A stretch of DNA of 64,000 nt, taken from Nonomuraea sp. PA05. GTDB lineage: Bacteria > Actinomycetota > Actinomycetes > Streptosporangiales > Streptosporangiaceae. Shown one piece after another: positions 44,463 to 53,500 of the stretch. The position numbers and the translations under genes were made by a program. Positions within the stretch are counted from its first letter, which is position 1. Each line of letters starts with the position of its first letter. The stretch lies in assembly GCF_008086045.1 (NCBI RefSeq), contig NZ_VSEY01000021.1:124001-188000 (forward strand). Reading direction: 5' to 3'. A model generated the notes under the pieces. The model ran no database searches. It saw nothing but the letters and a program-made list of their open reading frames with translations, and was not told where the DNA came from.

Positions 44463-44717
44463 TCACCTGGCTGGGGCTTCGGCCCTCAACACGTGCTCCG
44501 CGCGGCTCCTGATCAGAAGGATCTGAGGGGTGGAGGCGCTGGGATGGGTGTAGGTGACGGCTGCGGGGAGGTGAATGGCCGGGCGTTCACGGTGGGGCGG
44601 CAGGCCGATTCCGGTCACCGCGGCGAGCAACGCCGTCACGGCGATGGCGGTGAGGAGCAGGAGAAGAAGCGCGGGCATGCGACGGCCATGCGGGCGGATG
44701 ATGTCGGAGCAAGTCAT
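44463..44717 (-). CDS. Small membrane or secreted protein, unknown
   Basis: 84 residues with one hydrophobic helix (~15-35, MPALLLLLLTAIAVTALLAAV) after a positively charged start, then a Pro/His-containing tail. It could be an anchored or secreted peptide. No ribosome-binding site of note. It is convergent/adjacent to the kinase upstream region. Coding potential is moderate, no family recognised. Confidence 0.45.
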   Translation of the reverse strand: MTCSDIIRPHGRRMPALLLLLLTAIAVTALLAAVTGIGLPPHRERPAIHLPAAVTYTHPSASTPQILLIRSRAEHVLRAEAPAR

Positions 44718-44786
44718 GCCGTTTCCCGTGATCGGCGGAATCGTCCTCCGTGATTCGACGGTGAAGGCGACTTGGATGGCGCCGTT

Positions 44787-45713
44787 CTATCCGGCCCCGC
44801 GCACCAGGAACTCCTGCGCGGACTTCCGGAAGCCGGCCACCAGCGGATCCCGATCACCCTCGCGCCCCACGACCACCACCTGGCAAGGCTCGACGCCCTC
44901 GATGGGCACGGTGACCAGATCGTCCCGCAACGTGACACGCCGGTCGCCGGCCGGCACGACGGCGATGGCCCGCCCCTCGGCGACGAGTTCGAGCTTGTCC
45001 TCGAACGTCTCGACGACCAGGGCCAGCGGCGCGGGATGCCCGTCGCCCCGGGGTTCGAGCCGCCAGAAGTGCGCCCACGACGGGGCGACACCGGCACACG
45101 CCACCAGCGGATCGCCCTCGAAGTCGTCCGGGCTGACCGACTCCTTCCCCGCGAGGCGGTGGCCGGCGGGCACGAGCAGGACCCGGGGCTCGTCGTACAG
45201 GACGGTCGCGCTCAGGCCGTCGTCCGGGATGGGCAGCGGCGTCCGGGCGACGAGCACGTCCACCTGGCCGTCGAGCAGGGCACGGCCCTCGTCCCAGTCG
45301 AGGTGGCGGGTGCGGACGTGGGCGTCGGGGTGGCGGCGGCGCAGGTCGCGTACCGCCGGGGTGATGACGAGATCCTCAAGGTAGCCGATGGTGATCGTGC
45401 GCGGCGGCGCCGCGGCTCGCGCGGTGAGAGCCGCCTGGTGGGCGGCGTGCAGCAGTGCCTGCGCCTTCGGCAGGAACGCCGCGCCGGCCGCGGTGAGACG
45501 ACTGCCCTGGGAGGTGCGTTCGAGCAGGCGGACCCCGAGCACGTCCTCCAGCCGCTGGATCTGACGGCTCAGGTGAGGCTGCGCGAGATGCAGCGCGGCG
45601 GCCGCGCGGGCGAAGTTGAGATGCTCGGCGACGACCGTGAAGTATCGGACCAGCCGCAGATCGAGGTCCGCGCCGGAGTCGGCCGGCGAGGGAAACTCCA
45701 CGATTTCGGACAC
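44787..45713 (-). CDS. LysR-family transcriptional regulator
   Basis: 308 residues. Winged HTH (~20-75): LVRYFTVVAEHLNFARAAAALHLAQPHLSRQIQRLED, then the periplasmic-binding-like effector domain. The divergent SDR gene at 45850 is the expected target. The intergenic 45714-45849 contains a TGCA-N8-TGCA palindrome fitting an LTTR T-N11-A site. Effector is unknown. Confidence 0.92.
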   Translation of the reverse strand: MSEIVEFPSPADSGADLDLRLVRYFTVVAEHLNFARAAAALHLAQPHLSRQIQRLEDVLGVRLLERTSQGSRLTAAGAAFLPKAQALLHAAHQAALTARAAAPPRTITIGYLEDLVITPAVRDLRRRHPDAHVRTRHLDWDEGRALLDGQVDVLVARTPLPIPDDGLSATVLYDEPRVLLVPAGHRLAGKESVSPDDFEGDPLVACAGVAPSWAHFWRLEPRGDGHPAPLALVVETFEDKLELVAEGRAIAVVPAGDRRVTLRDDLVTVPIEGVEPCQVVVVGREGDRDPLVAGFRKSAQEFLVRGAG

Positions 45714-45741
45714 GTTCTTACTCTACTCGTCATACGGATTC

Positions 45742-45757
45742 TGCATGTCGAGGTGCA
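45742..45757. promoter_or_regulatory. Candidate LysR-type operator
   Basis: TGCATGTCGAGGTGCA: TGCA-N8-TGCA dyad between the divergent lysR and SDR genes, about 90 bp before the SDR start. Confidence 0.45.
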
Positions 45758-45849
45758 TAACAGGTCTTGGACACGCAGCTCAGAGCGTTGTTGACTCGGT
45801 GGTGTCCCGCAGAGGCGGCGACCGTATCGCTTGATAGGAGCACACCGAT

Positions 45850-46593
45850 ATGGGCAAGTACGAGAACAAGAACGTGGTGATCACCGGCGGCAGCAGCGGT
45901 TTCGGTCTCGCCACCGCGCGGCTGCTGGTGAGCGAAGGTGCGCGCGTTCTGATCACCGGACGTGACCAGGCCACCTTGGACGCCGCCCGTGAGCAACTCG
46001 GCGGCGACACCATCGCCGTGCGCAGCGACGCGGCGTCACTGTCGGACATCGAGGCGCTGGCCGACCGGGTGAAGGCCGAGTTCGGCACCGTGCACGCCGT
46101 GTTCGCCAACGCGGGGGTGAACGGGTTCGCGCCCTTCGAGGCGACCAGCGAGGAACTGTTCGACCAGGTGCTGACCATCAACGCCAAGGGCCCGTACTTC
46201 ACCGTGCAGAAGCTCGCCCCGCTGCTGGCCGAGGGCGGCGGCGTGGTCCTCACCACCTCCGTCGCGAACGTCCTGGGGCTGCCGATGCTCAGCGCGTACG
46301 CGGCCAGCAAGGCCGCGCTGCGGTCCATGACCCGCAGCCTGGCCCGCGAGCTGCTGCCCCGCAAGATCCGCGTCAACGCGGTCAGCCCGGGGCCGATCGA
46401 CTCCGGGATCCTCGACAAGTCGATGCCCAAGGAGGCGGCCGAGCAGACCAAGGCGCAGATGGCCGCGGAGAACCCGATGCAGCGGATGGGCACCGTGGAC
46501 GAGGTGGCCAAGGCGCTCGTCTTTCTCGCGTTCGAGGCCACGTTCACGACCGGGGCCGAGCTCACCGTGGACGGCGGTGGGTCCCAGCTCTAG
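45850..46593 (+). CDS. Short-chain dehydrogenase/reductase
   Basis: 247 residues, classical SDR. ITGGSSGFGLATARLL (cofactor motif), NAGV, and catalytic YAASK with Ser upstream (TSVANV). Close to 3-oxoacyl-ACP reductase-like enzymes used in detoxification. AGGAG lies before ATG 45850. It is controlled, probably, by the divergent LysR regulator. The open frame continues in phase past the stop into a secreted-protein fragment. Confidence 0.92.
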   Translation: MGKYENKNVVITGGSSGFGLATARLLVSEGARVLITGRDQATLDAAREQLGGDTIAVRSDAASLSDIEALADRVKAEFGTVHAVFANAGVNGFAPFEATSEELFDQVLTINAKGPYFTVQKLAPLLAEGGGVVLTTSVANVLGLPMLSAYAASKAALRSMTRSLARELLPRKIRVNAVSPGPIDSGILDKSMPKEAAEQTKAQMAAENPMQRMGTVDEVAKALVFLAFEATFTTGAELTVDGGGSQL

Positions 46594-46644
46594 AGAAGGC
46601 CGCGGGCGTCGGAGCCCATCACCGAGCAGCCACGCCGACCTGCA

Positions 46645-46908
46645 GATCTCACCGCCGTCCTCTTCGTAACGCCGGCCGCGCAGGCCGCCTCCGGCAGCTA
46701 CACCTACGTCACCCCTGCCGGGCAGGCGTTCCAGATGGTGGAGCTGACCGACGGGGCCGTCCGCTTCTCCAACGACACCACCGACACCGCGTTCCTGTAC
46801 GGCACCACGGACTGCTCCGGCGGCTGGGGACTGGTCGGGGTCGGAGCCACCTGGGACGCTCCGACCGGCGTGCGGGCCTACGCCGTACGGCTCGGCTCGA
46901 CGCAGTGA
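46645..46908 (+). pseudogene. 5'-truncated secreted-protein fragment
   Basis: A ~87-codon open frame without a start codon, in the same phase as the SDR gene but after its stop (46593). It encodes the end of a signal peptide (LTAVLFVTPAAQA) and then ASGSYTYVTPAGQAFQM..., with a Cys and Trp-rich stretch near CSGGWGL, ending at TGA 46908. The start and signal-peptide N-region are missing, so it is most likely a remnant left by deletion. No family recognised. Confidence 0.6.
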
Positions 46909-46987
46909 TCGGCGCCCGACACCGTGTCAGCGGTCGCGTCAGTTCGGCGGCGGTCCGGTGTCAGGGTGGTCGGCGATCGTACTCGTC

Positions 46988-48334
46988 ATGAACACTTCAG
47001 CCACCGCGGCCGGCGAGCCGCGCAAGAGGAACCACGACAAGATCGCACGACGGGTTCTCCGACGAACGGCCGTCACCGCACTCACGGCCTCGCTGCTGGC
47101 CGCCGCCACCGCGGGCGTGGCCGCCGCGGACAGCGCCCCCGCACCCCAGGCCGCCACGGACAGCACGTCCGCATCCCAGGCCGCCGCGAGCAACACGTTC
47201 GCGACCCAGGCCGCCGCGAGCGACACGTCCGCGAGCCAGGCCGGCGCCGCGCAGCAGCGCCCGGAGTTGCAGCGGGCGCTGCAGGCGTTCGTCGACGCCG
47301 GTTTCCTGGGGGTGCAGCTCCAGGTCGACGACGAGCAGGGCAAGTGGGTCGGCAGCGCGGGCGTGCGCAAGCTGGGCACGAACGCCAAGCCACCGGTGAA
47401 CGGCCGGTTCTACGCGGGCAGCAACACCAAGACCGTGATCGCGACCGTGGCCCTGCAACTGGTCGCCGAGGGCAAGATCGGGCTGGACGACTCGGTGGCC
47501 GGCCTCCTGCCCGAGTTCGGGCTCGACGCCCGGATCACCGTACGGATGCTGCTCCAGCACACCAGCGGCGTGTTCAACTACACCGGCGACTTCGACCCCG
47601 ACGGCTCGTGGGTGCCCGGCATCCCCTCGGCGGGCCAGGAGTGGCTGCCCAACCGGCTCCGCCACTACGAGCCGGAGGAACTGGTGCGGTTCGCGCTGTC
47701 CAAGCCGGCCCGGTTCGAGCCGGGCACGGACCAGAGGTACACCAACACGAACTACACGCTGGCCGCGCTGGTGATCGAGAAGGTCACCGGCCGCTCGTAC
47801 GCCGAGGAACTGCGCCGCCGCATCTTCAAGCCGCTCGGCCTCACGGGCACCTCCCTGTCAGGCGACCGCGCGCAACTCCCCGGCCCGCACTCCCACGGCT
47901 ACTACAGCTACGAGGACGCCTCAGGCAAGGAGCAGGTCGTCGACATCAGCCGCCAGGACGTCTCCCTGTTGTCCGGCGCCGGCGACCTGATCACGACCAG
48001 CCAGGACCTTCACACGTTCTTCTCCGCGCTGAACAGCGGCAAGCTCCTGCCTGCCGCGCTGCTGGCCGAGATGCGCACGCCGAACCCGACGATGGGGTAC
48101 GGCCTCGGGGTGTTCGTGCAGAACCTCGGCCCGAACTGCACCGTCCTGCGGCACAACGGCAGCCCGCCGCACGGGTACGGGGCGCTGATGTACAGCTCGC
48201 CTGATGGCAAGACGACGGTGACCGGGGCTGTTACCTGGGTGGACTCGGCCACTCGGGGGCCTGCGGCCAACTTCCAGACGTTGGTGGACGGGCTGGCCAA
48301 GGAGGTGTTCTGCGGCGGGAAGAGTGCGGGTTGA
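46988..48334 (+). CDS. Serine hydrolase of the beta-lactamase/D-Ala-D-Ala carboxypeptidase family
   Basis: About 448 residues. Positively charged start, signal helix (RRTAVTALTASLLAAATAGVAAA), a ~40-residue Ala/Ser/Thr/Gln-rich repeat stretch, then the penicillin-binding-fold domain: SxxK as SNTK (GSNTKTVIATV), YxN as YTN, and HNG motif. This is the family of DD-carboxypeptidases, class C beta-lactamases and esterases. It is exported, probably acting on peptidoglycan or on beta-lactams. Start Met at 46988 is chosen over 46958. Confidence 0.9.
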   Translation: MNTSATAAGEPRKRNHDKIARRVLRRTAVTALTASLLAAATAGVAAADSAPAPQAATDSTSASQAAASNTFATQAAASDTSASQAGAAQQRPELQRALQAFVDAGFLGVQLQVDDEQGKWVGSAGVRKLGTNAKPPVNGRFYAGSNTKTVIATVALQLVAEGKIGLDDSVAGLLPEFGLDARITVRMLLQHTSGVFNYTGDFDPDGSWVPGIPSAGQEWLPNRLRHYEPEELVRFALSKPARFEPGTDQRYTNTNYTLAALVIEKVTGRSYAEELRRRIFKPLGLTGTSLSGDRAQLPGPHSHGYYSYEDASGKEQVVDISRQDVSLLSGAGDLITTSQDLHTFFSALNSGKLLPAALLAEMRTPNPTMGYGLGVFVQNLGPNCTVLRHNGSPPHGYGALMYSSPDGKTTVTGAVTWVDSATRGPAANFQTLVDGLAKEVFCGGKSAG

Positions 48335-48420
48335 TGCCTGGCCGGTACGGGCTCGCGCTGGTCAGGGCGAGCCCTGCCGTTGAGGGCCCGTGGGCGGGTG
48401 GGGCGCTGGTGCCGCGCTCG

Positions 48421-49086
48421 CTATTCCTTGAGGCTGCGCAGCATCGGGGGGTGGAGGAGCTCGGCGGGGCCTCGGCGGTAGAGCTTGGCCGGGCGGCCGC
48501 CGTCTCGGGTGGTGGTGCCGCCTGTTTCCAGGAGGAAGCCTTCCGCCTTGGTGACCTTGCGGTGGAAGTTGCGGGGGTCGAGCTGGCGGCCCCAGACGAT
48601 TTCGTACACCCTGCGCAGGTCGGCCACCGTGAACTGCGGGGGGCAGAAGGCGGCGCCCAGGGAGGTGTACTCGAGTTTCGCGCGGGCGCGTTCGATGCCG
48701 TCCAGCATGATGCGGCGGTGGTCGAAGGCCATGACGGCGAGTGAGTCGATGGGTTGCCAGCTCATGTGGGCCTTTTCTGAGGCCGGGAGGTCGGGGGCCA
48801 GGCCGAGGTAGGCGACGCTGAGGACGCGCTGGCGTGGGTCGCGGTCCGGGTAGCCGTACGTCTGGAGCTGCTCCAGATGGACCGGGGCGCCGGGGAGGCC
48901 CGCTCGTTCGGCGAGGATGCGGTGGGCGGCGGCCGGGAGGTCCTCGTCGAGCTGGATGAAGCCGCCGGGCAGGGACCAGCGGCGCAGGAACGGCGGGTTG
49001 TCGCGGCGCCACACGAGAGCGCACAGCGCCTGGTTGCGTACGGTGAGCACGACCAGGTCGACACTGACCGGGATGCTCGGGACCAT
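48421..49086 (-). CDS. NrtR-like Nudix-domain transcription regulator with degenerate Nudix box
   Basis: About 221 residues: Nudix fold (~1-140) and C-terminal winged HTH (~150-215, RNFHRKV...GGRPAKLYRR), the NrtR layout. NrtR regulators of NAD metabolism bind ADP-ribose through a non-hydrolytic Nudix domain. The Nudix box (REUXEEXGU in active enzymes) reads HRILAERAGL here, so two of the Glu are missing and hydrolysis is unlikely. No NAD gene is adjacent. Met at 49095 is an alternative start. Confidence 0.82.
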   Translation of the reverse strand: MVPSIPVSVDLVVLTVRNQALCALVWRRDNPPFLRRWSLPGGFIQLDEDLPAAAHRILAERAGLPGAPVHLEQLQTYGYPDRDPRQRVLSVAYLGLAPDLPASEKAHMSWQPIDSLAVMAFDHRRIMLDGIERARAKLEYTSLGAAFCPPQFTVADLRRVYEIVWGRQLDPRNFHRKVTKAEGFLLETGGTTTRDGGRPAKLYRRGPAELLHPPMLRSLKE

Positions 49087-49162
49087 GGCAGGCACGTTAC
49101 ACGGAGGATCACGAGCCAGCGAACCGGACGAAATGTGAGGCGGATGGCTGGGTCGCGCCTCG

Positions 49163-50983
49163 TCAGCCCCCCGCCGGCGTAGCGACAGCCTGAGTGGAGA
49201 TCCGTACGTGCAGCGGCTCCGAGGTCCCCTGCCCCGACGGTATCTTCACCCCGATCTGCACCCATTCCCCCGCGGGCACCTGAGTCCAGTCGAACGGCAC
49301 CCAGGCCGTAGCCATCCCCACCGGCAACTCGTCCTCGATCGGGTCCTCATCCAGCCACCCCACCGCGGAGACCACCATCTCCTTGGTCCCCCCGGACCAC
49401 GTGACGGTGACGGTGCCGTCCTTGAGGTTGTAGCCGCGTACCTCGACCCCGTCCTGAACGTCACGGGGCCGCCGGATGGCGTCCACGGCGATGGGCCGCT
49501 GCCAGTCCTTCCCGATTTCGGTCTCAAGCGACGGCGATCCACAGGTCATGAAATCGCTCCACATATAGGAGACGATCTTCTGCACATACCGCCCGGCCAT
49601 GGTCACAGCCTGATCCAGCCGCTTCTTGTCCGTCTTGCCCCGGGTCCCCGTCGGCGCACACGGCTGCTCCCCCGAAGGCTCGAACGCCTCCACGTTCGCC
49701 CAGAGCTCCACGTGATACCCCTGGTCGATCATCTCCTCACGAGCCGTCGCCATCTCGCGGTAATAGTCGCGCGTCGACCCGTGGTAGGCGGTGTCGTACG
49801 TGGACTCGCCCACCACCGGCCGCAGCCGCTCGTCCACCTCGCTGTCGCGTTCGTCGGGCCAGAACAGCCCGACCTTGCCGGTCCCCCGGCTGTCCTGCGG
49901 CGCGATGATCCCCACCCCGGTCTTCACCAGGGCCTTGAACCCCTCGGCCACCTGCTTGGGCGTCTGCCCGAAGGCGACGCGTTTGCGGGCGTCCAGGTAG
50001 GGGCTGATGAGGATGGGTTTGCCGAGCTCCTGGTTGACGATGGTGTGCTGGTCGGCGTAGACCTCCAGCGTCGGGTTGGTGGCCAGGGTGGCCGACATCT
50101 GGACCTCGAACGGCTGGTAGACGCCGCCGAGCGAGTCACGGCCGGCGAAGCGCACGCCGTAGTCCTGGAGGATGCGGCGGGTCAGGGTGGTGAGGGTGCC
50201 GAGGTGACGCTTCTCGGCTCTGATCTTGTTCTTGGAGTCGCGCGGGGCGAGCGGCAGCGCGGGGAAGACGCGCATGCCGAACTGGTCGGCCAGGTCGAGG
50301 AGCTGGGTGAGGCTGTCCTTGTCCTGGTTGGAGCCGGCCACGAGGATCATGTCGTAGGAGCGGGCCTTGCTGCTGAAGTCGCAGGTGGCGTCGTCGGAGC
50401 CGTCCGGCTGGGTGATGAGCCGGTAGTAGGTGCGCTTGCCCGCCTCGACGGCGTGCTCCATGGCGGGGCAGCGGAACAGGTCCTGGCCGAACAGCTCGTC
50501 GGTGCGGTAGACGTACACGCGGCCGATGCGGTTCTCCGGGTTGGCTTCCTGGAGGTCCTGGAGGGCGGCGTCGTGGCAGCTCAGGCCGTCCTCTTCGCAC
50601 GACTTGTAGAGGGAGTCGACCTCGCCCTCGTGCAGGATCTCGCCGGCGTCGCTGACGTTGCGGAACTGCAGGCCGTAGCCGATCCTGATGATCGTGTCGC
50701 CGCCGACGCTGTGGATCTCCTGGAGCTGGGTGCGCCAGGTGCACGGGTTCGACTTGGGGGTGATCCAGTAGCCGGTGACGGCGTACGGAGCCTTCTTCTC
50801 CGTCTCGAACGTTCCACAGTCGTCGGTGAACTCATCCACCTTCGGCGTCGGCTCGGTGTTCGACGGCTTGGGCGCGGCGGTCGTGGACGCCACGGGGTCG
50901 GGGTCGCCGGTCGGCAGCACGATGATCACGGTGGCGATCACGGCCAGGATGGCTGCGCCCGCGACCAGGAAGAGCCAGCGCAC
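49163..50983 (-). CDS. DUF4434 membrane-anchored TIM-barrel (glycoside-hydrolase-like) protein
   Basis: 606 residues. N-terminal TM/signal-anchor (~4-24, FLVAGAAILAVIATVIIVLP), Thr/Pro-rich stalk, then a ~400-residue barrel domain. VTGYWITPKSNPCTW, TIIRIGYGLQF, YDMILVAGSN, FGMRVFPALPL and HVELWANVEAFEPSG fit DUF4434, related to GH barrels (last segment has the expected Glu). A C-terminal beta domain (~510-606) follows. It is probably an extracytoplasmic glycan-processing enzyme. Directly upstream of the glycosyltransferase cluster, same strand, 28-bp gap. Confidence 0.72.
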   Translation of the reverse strand: MRWLFLVAGAAILAVIATVIIVLPTGDPDPVASTTAAPKPSNTEPTPKVDEFTDDCGTFETEKKAPYAVTGYWITPKSNPCTWRTQLQEIHSVGGDTIIRIGYGLQFRNVSDAGEILHEGEVDSLYKSCEEDGLSCHDAALQDLQEANPENRIGRVYVYRTDELFGQDLFRCPAMEHAVEAGKRTYYRLITQPDGSDDATCDFSSKARSYDMILVAGSNQDKDSLTQLLDLADQFGMRVFPALPLAPRDSKNKIRAEKRHLGTLTTLTRRILQDYGVRFAGRDSLGGVYQPFEVQMSATLATNPTLEVYADQHTIVNQELGKPILISPYLDARKRVAFGQTPKQVAEGFKALVKTGVGIIAPQDSRGTGKVGLFWPDERDSEVDERLRPVVGESTYDTAYHGSTRDYYREMATAREEMIDQGYHVELWANVEAFEPSGEQPCAPTGTRGKTDKKRLDQAVTMAGRYVQKIVSYMWSDFMTCGSPSLETEIGKDWQRPIAVDAIRRPRDVQDGVEVRGYNLKDGTVTVTWSGGTKEMVVSAVGWLDEDPIEDELPVGMATAWVPFDWTQVPAGEWVQIGVKIPSGQGTSEPLHVRISTQAVATPAGG

Positions 50984-51011
50984 GTTCAGGAACCTACCCG
51001 CCCTCGAAGTG

Positions 51012-52103
51012 TTACGGCTTGACCCCGGCCCAGGACTCGAGCTGTGCGACGAACCGCTTGGCGGAGTTGGGCCAGTGGTGGTTCGCGCGGGCCGCCGCGT
51101 ATCCCCGCGCGCCCTGCGCCCGCCGCTCCCGTACGTCGTCGCGCAGCGTCAGCACGGCCTGCGCGACGGCCTTCGGGTCCTGCCACGGCACCACGACGCC
51201 GCTGTCGTACCGTTCGACCAGCTCGACCGCGCGCGGTGACGGGGTCGTGATGACGGGGATGCCGTGCGCCATGTACTCCACGATCTTGGTGGGCATGGAG
51301 TGCCGGTAGTTCGGCTCGTCGTGCAGCAGCGACAGCCCGGCCAGCGCCCCGTCGAGCCGCTTGAGCGCCTCGTCGTTCGGCATGAAGTCGCGCCACTCCA
51401 GCAGGCCTTCTGTGACGGCCTCGTTGAGCATGGCGCGGCTCTGCGGGTCGGCGTACCCGATCAGCTCCACGACCACCCGGTACGGCTGCAGCAGCTTGGC
51501 CACCTCGACCGCCTCGAACACGCCGCGGGCCCTGGACAGCCACCCGAGGTAGACGATCCGGTCGTCGCCCGGCGGGGTGACGGAGTCGGGCACCCACGTC
51601 TCGTTCGGCACGATGAGGTGCGCGTGCTTGAACCGGCCCGCGTACGCGGTCTCGGCCAGCAGCAGGTGCATGTGCCGCTCGGCGGTGCCTTCCAGCATGC
51701 GCGCCAGGAAGCGCACCGGCGGCCGGAGCAGCGACGGCAGCCACGGCTTGAGCGAGAGCGTGGCGGGGGTGTCCTCGTGGACGTCCCACACCACGGGCGG
51801 CCTGTTGCGGATGCCCCACACCGCGAAGAGCAGCTCGGGGTCGTGGATGAGGACGAGGTCGACCTTGTTGCGCATGCGCTTGAACAGCCGCCGGGCGGCC
51901 CACACCGCGGCCACCCGTTTGCGCTGGGCGGCCCGGGGCAGGTCGACTCCGGTGACCCAAGGTCTCGGAACGACGCCGTGCGCGGTGAACGAGGCGGCGT
52001 ACGTGACCTCATGACCGGCATCCACAAGGGCACGGATCTGCCTATGCAGGATCCTCGCGTCCTCGGGGTTATGCACCACCGTCATGACGAGCACGTGCAC
52101 TGC
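51012..52103 (-). CDS. Glycosyltransferase family 4
   Basis: About 363 residues, GT-B fold. MTVVHNPEDARILHRQIRAL at the N-terminus, the acceptor-domain hinge, and the C-terminal donor domain with YRHSMPTKIVEYMAHGIPVITTP and the EX7E-like end. Soluble, working at the membrane inner face on lipid-linked sugar. GTG 52103 with GGAGGG upstream; frame open to 52142. It follows the WecC-type dehydrogenase with 17-bp gap, same operon. Confidence 0.88.
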   Translation of the reverse strand, partial: AVHVLVMTVVHNPEDARILHRQIRALVDAGHEVTYAASFTAHGVVPRPWVTGVDLPRAAQRKRVAAVWAARRLFKRMRNKVDLVLIHDPELLFAVWGIRNRPPVVWDVHEDTPATLSLKPWLPSLLRPPVRFLARMLEGTAERHMHLLLAETAYAGRFKHAHLIVPNETWVPDSVTPPGDDRIVYLGWLSRARGVFEAVEVAKLLQPYRVVVELIGYADPQSRAMLNEAVTEGLLEWRDFMPNDEALKRLDGALAGLSLLHDEPNYRHSMPTKIVEYMAHGIPVITTPSPRAVELVERYDSGVVVPWQDPKAVAQAVLTLRDDVRERRAQGARGYAAARANHHWPNSAKRFVAQLESWAGVKP

Positions 52104-52119
52104 GCGCAGCCCTCCGTCG

Positions 52120-53382
52120 CTACAGCCGCTCGACGCGTTCACCCTCGGCGAGCACGCCGCGGGTGTCCAGCACGAGCTTGGCGTTCGCCTCGACCATGTC
52201 GAGGTCGAACGCGGCGTGCTGCTGCATCAGCAGCGTCACGTCCGCGTTGATCACGGCCTCGGCCAGGTCTTCCTCACGCGGCACCGGGGTGCCGTCCACC
52301 GCCCACTCCTTGACGTACGGGTCCGCGAACGAGAGCTCCGCGCCCAGCTCCAGCAGCGCACGCGCCACGGGCAGGGCCGGGGTCTCGCGCTCGTCGGCGA
52401 TATCCGGTTTGTAGGTGACGCCGAGCATAACGACTCTGGCGCCGTTCACGGGCTTCTTATGCCTGTTGAGCAACCGCTGTACGCGGGCGACCACGTACGA
52501 GGGCATCCGCTCGTTGATTTCCTGTGCCAGCTCGACGAACCGGAACGGGTAGCCGAGCTTGCGCACGGTGTACGACAGGTACGACGGGTCGACGGGGATG
52601 CAGTGCCCGCCGACGCCGGGGCCCGGCAGGAACTTGTGGAAGCCGAACGGCTTGGTGGCCGCCGCCTCGATGGCTTCCCACAGGTCGATGCCGAGCTCGT
52701 CGCAGAAGATCGCCATCTCGTTGACGAGTGCGATGTTGACGTGCCGGTAGGTGTTCTCCAGCAGCTTGGCCATCTCGGCCTCGCGGGTGCCGCTGACGGG
52801 CACCACCTGCTCGATGAACCGCCCGTAGAAGGCCGTGGCGCGGTCGCGGCAGGTCGGCGTGTAGCCGCCGACGACCTTCGGCGTGTTGCGCAGGCCGTAC
52901 TTGGGGTTGCCCGGGTCGATGCGCTCAGGCGAGAAGGCGAGGTGGAAGTCCTCGCCCGCCTTCAGCCCCGAGGTCTCCAGCAGCGGCCTGGCCAGCTCGT
53001 CGGTGGTGCCGGGCCACGTGGTGGACTCCAGCACGACGAGGGTGCCCTTGCTGAGGTTGCGCGCGACGGCCTTGGTGGCGCCTTCGACGGCGGACAGGTC
53101 GGGGCGGTGGTCGTCGTCCAGCGGCGTGGGCACGCAGATGACGATCGTGTTGCTCCTGGCGAGCACGGTCTCGTCGAGCGTGGCGCTGAACCCGTTGGCC
53201 AGCATGTGCTCGAGGTCGGCGTCGGTCAGGTCATCGATGTAGGACTGTCCGGCGCTGAGTGCGTCGACCTTGGCGGGGTCCACGTCGAGGCCCACGACCC
53301 GCAGGCCGGCGGCCACAGCCTCCTTGGCGAGAGGCATGCCGACGTAGCCCAGGCCGATGACAGTCAAGTCGATTTCTGTCAC
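52120..53382 (-). CDS. wecC: Nucleotide-sugar dehydrogenase (UDP-ManNAc dehydrogenase, WecC-like)
   Basis: About 420 residues. UDP-glucose/GDP-mannose dehydrogenase family: VIGLGYVGMPLA (NAD motif), ESTTWPGTTDE, the catalytic Cys in GPGVGGHCIPVDP, and NTYRHVNIALVNEMAIFCDELGIDLWE. Among these, the WecC branch oxidises UDP-ManNAc to UDP-ManNAcA. The presence of a WecB epimerase 2 kb away on the divergent side supports this. GTG 53382 preceded by AAAGG is the start. Symbol is given by similarity and context only. Confidence 0.8.
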   Translation of the reverse strand: MTEIDLTVIGLGYVGMPLAKEAVAAGLRVVGLDVDPAKVDALSAGQSYIDDLTDADLEHMLANGFSATLDETVLARSNTIVICVPTPLDDDHRPDLSAVEGATKAVARNLSKGTLVVLESTTWPGTTDELARPLLETSGLKAGEDFHLAFSPERIDPGNPKYGLRNTPKVVGGYTPTCRDRATAFYGRFIEQVVPVSGTREAEMAKLLENTYRHVNIALVNEMAIFCDELGIDLWEAIEAAATKPFGFHKFLPGPGVGGHCIPVDPSYLSYTVRKLGYPFRFVELAQEINERMPSYVVARVQRLLNRHKKPVNGARVVMLGVTYKPDIADERETPALPVARALLELGAELSFADPYVKEWAVDGTPVPREEDLAEAVINADVTLLMQQHAAFDLDMVEANAKLVLDTRGVLAEGERVERL

Positions 53383-53500
53383 AGCTGTGCCTTTGGGAGC
53401 CGGAAACAACACTTCATGGTCGCAAAGGTTATCTCAAGTCCACCTAGCTCACGCCTAATGCGACCGAACCCGTCACAACTGGGAGGAAGATTCATGGTCA

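Noticed and set aside
46594..46908. Interpretation as a C-terminal extension of the SDR
   Set aside because: The SDR has normal length and ends with a TAG stop; the downstream frame contains a signal-peptide remnant.
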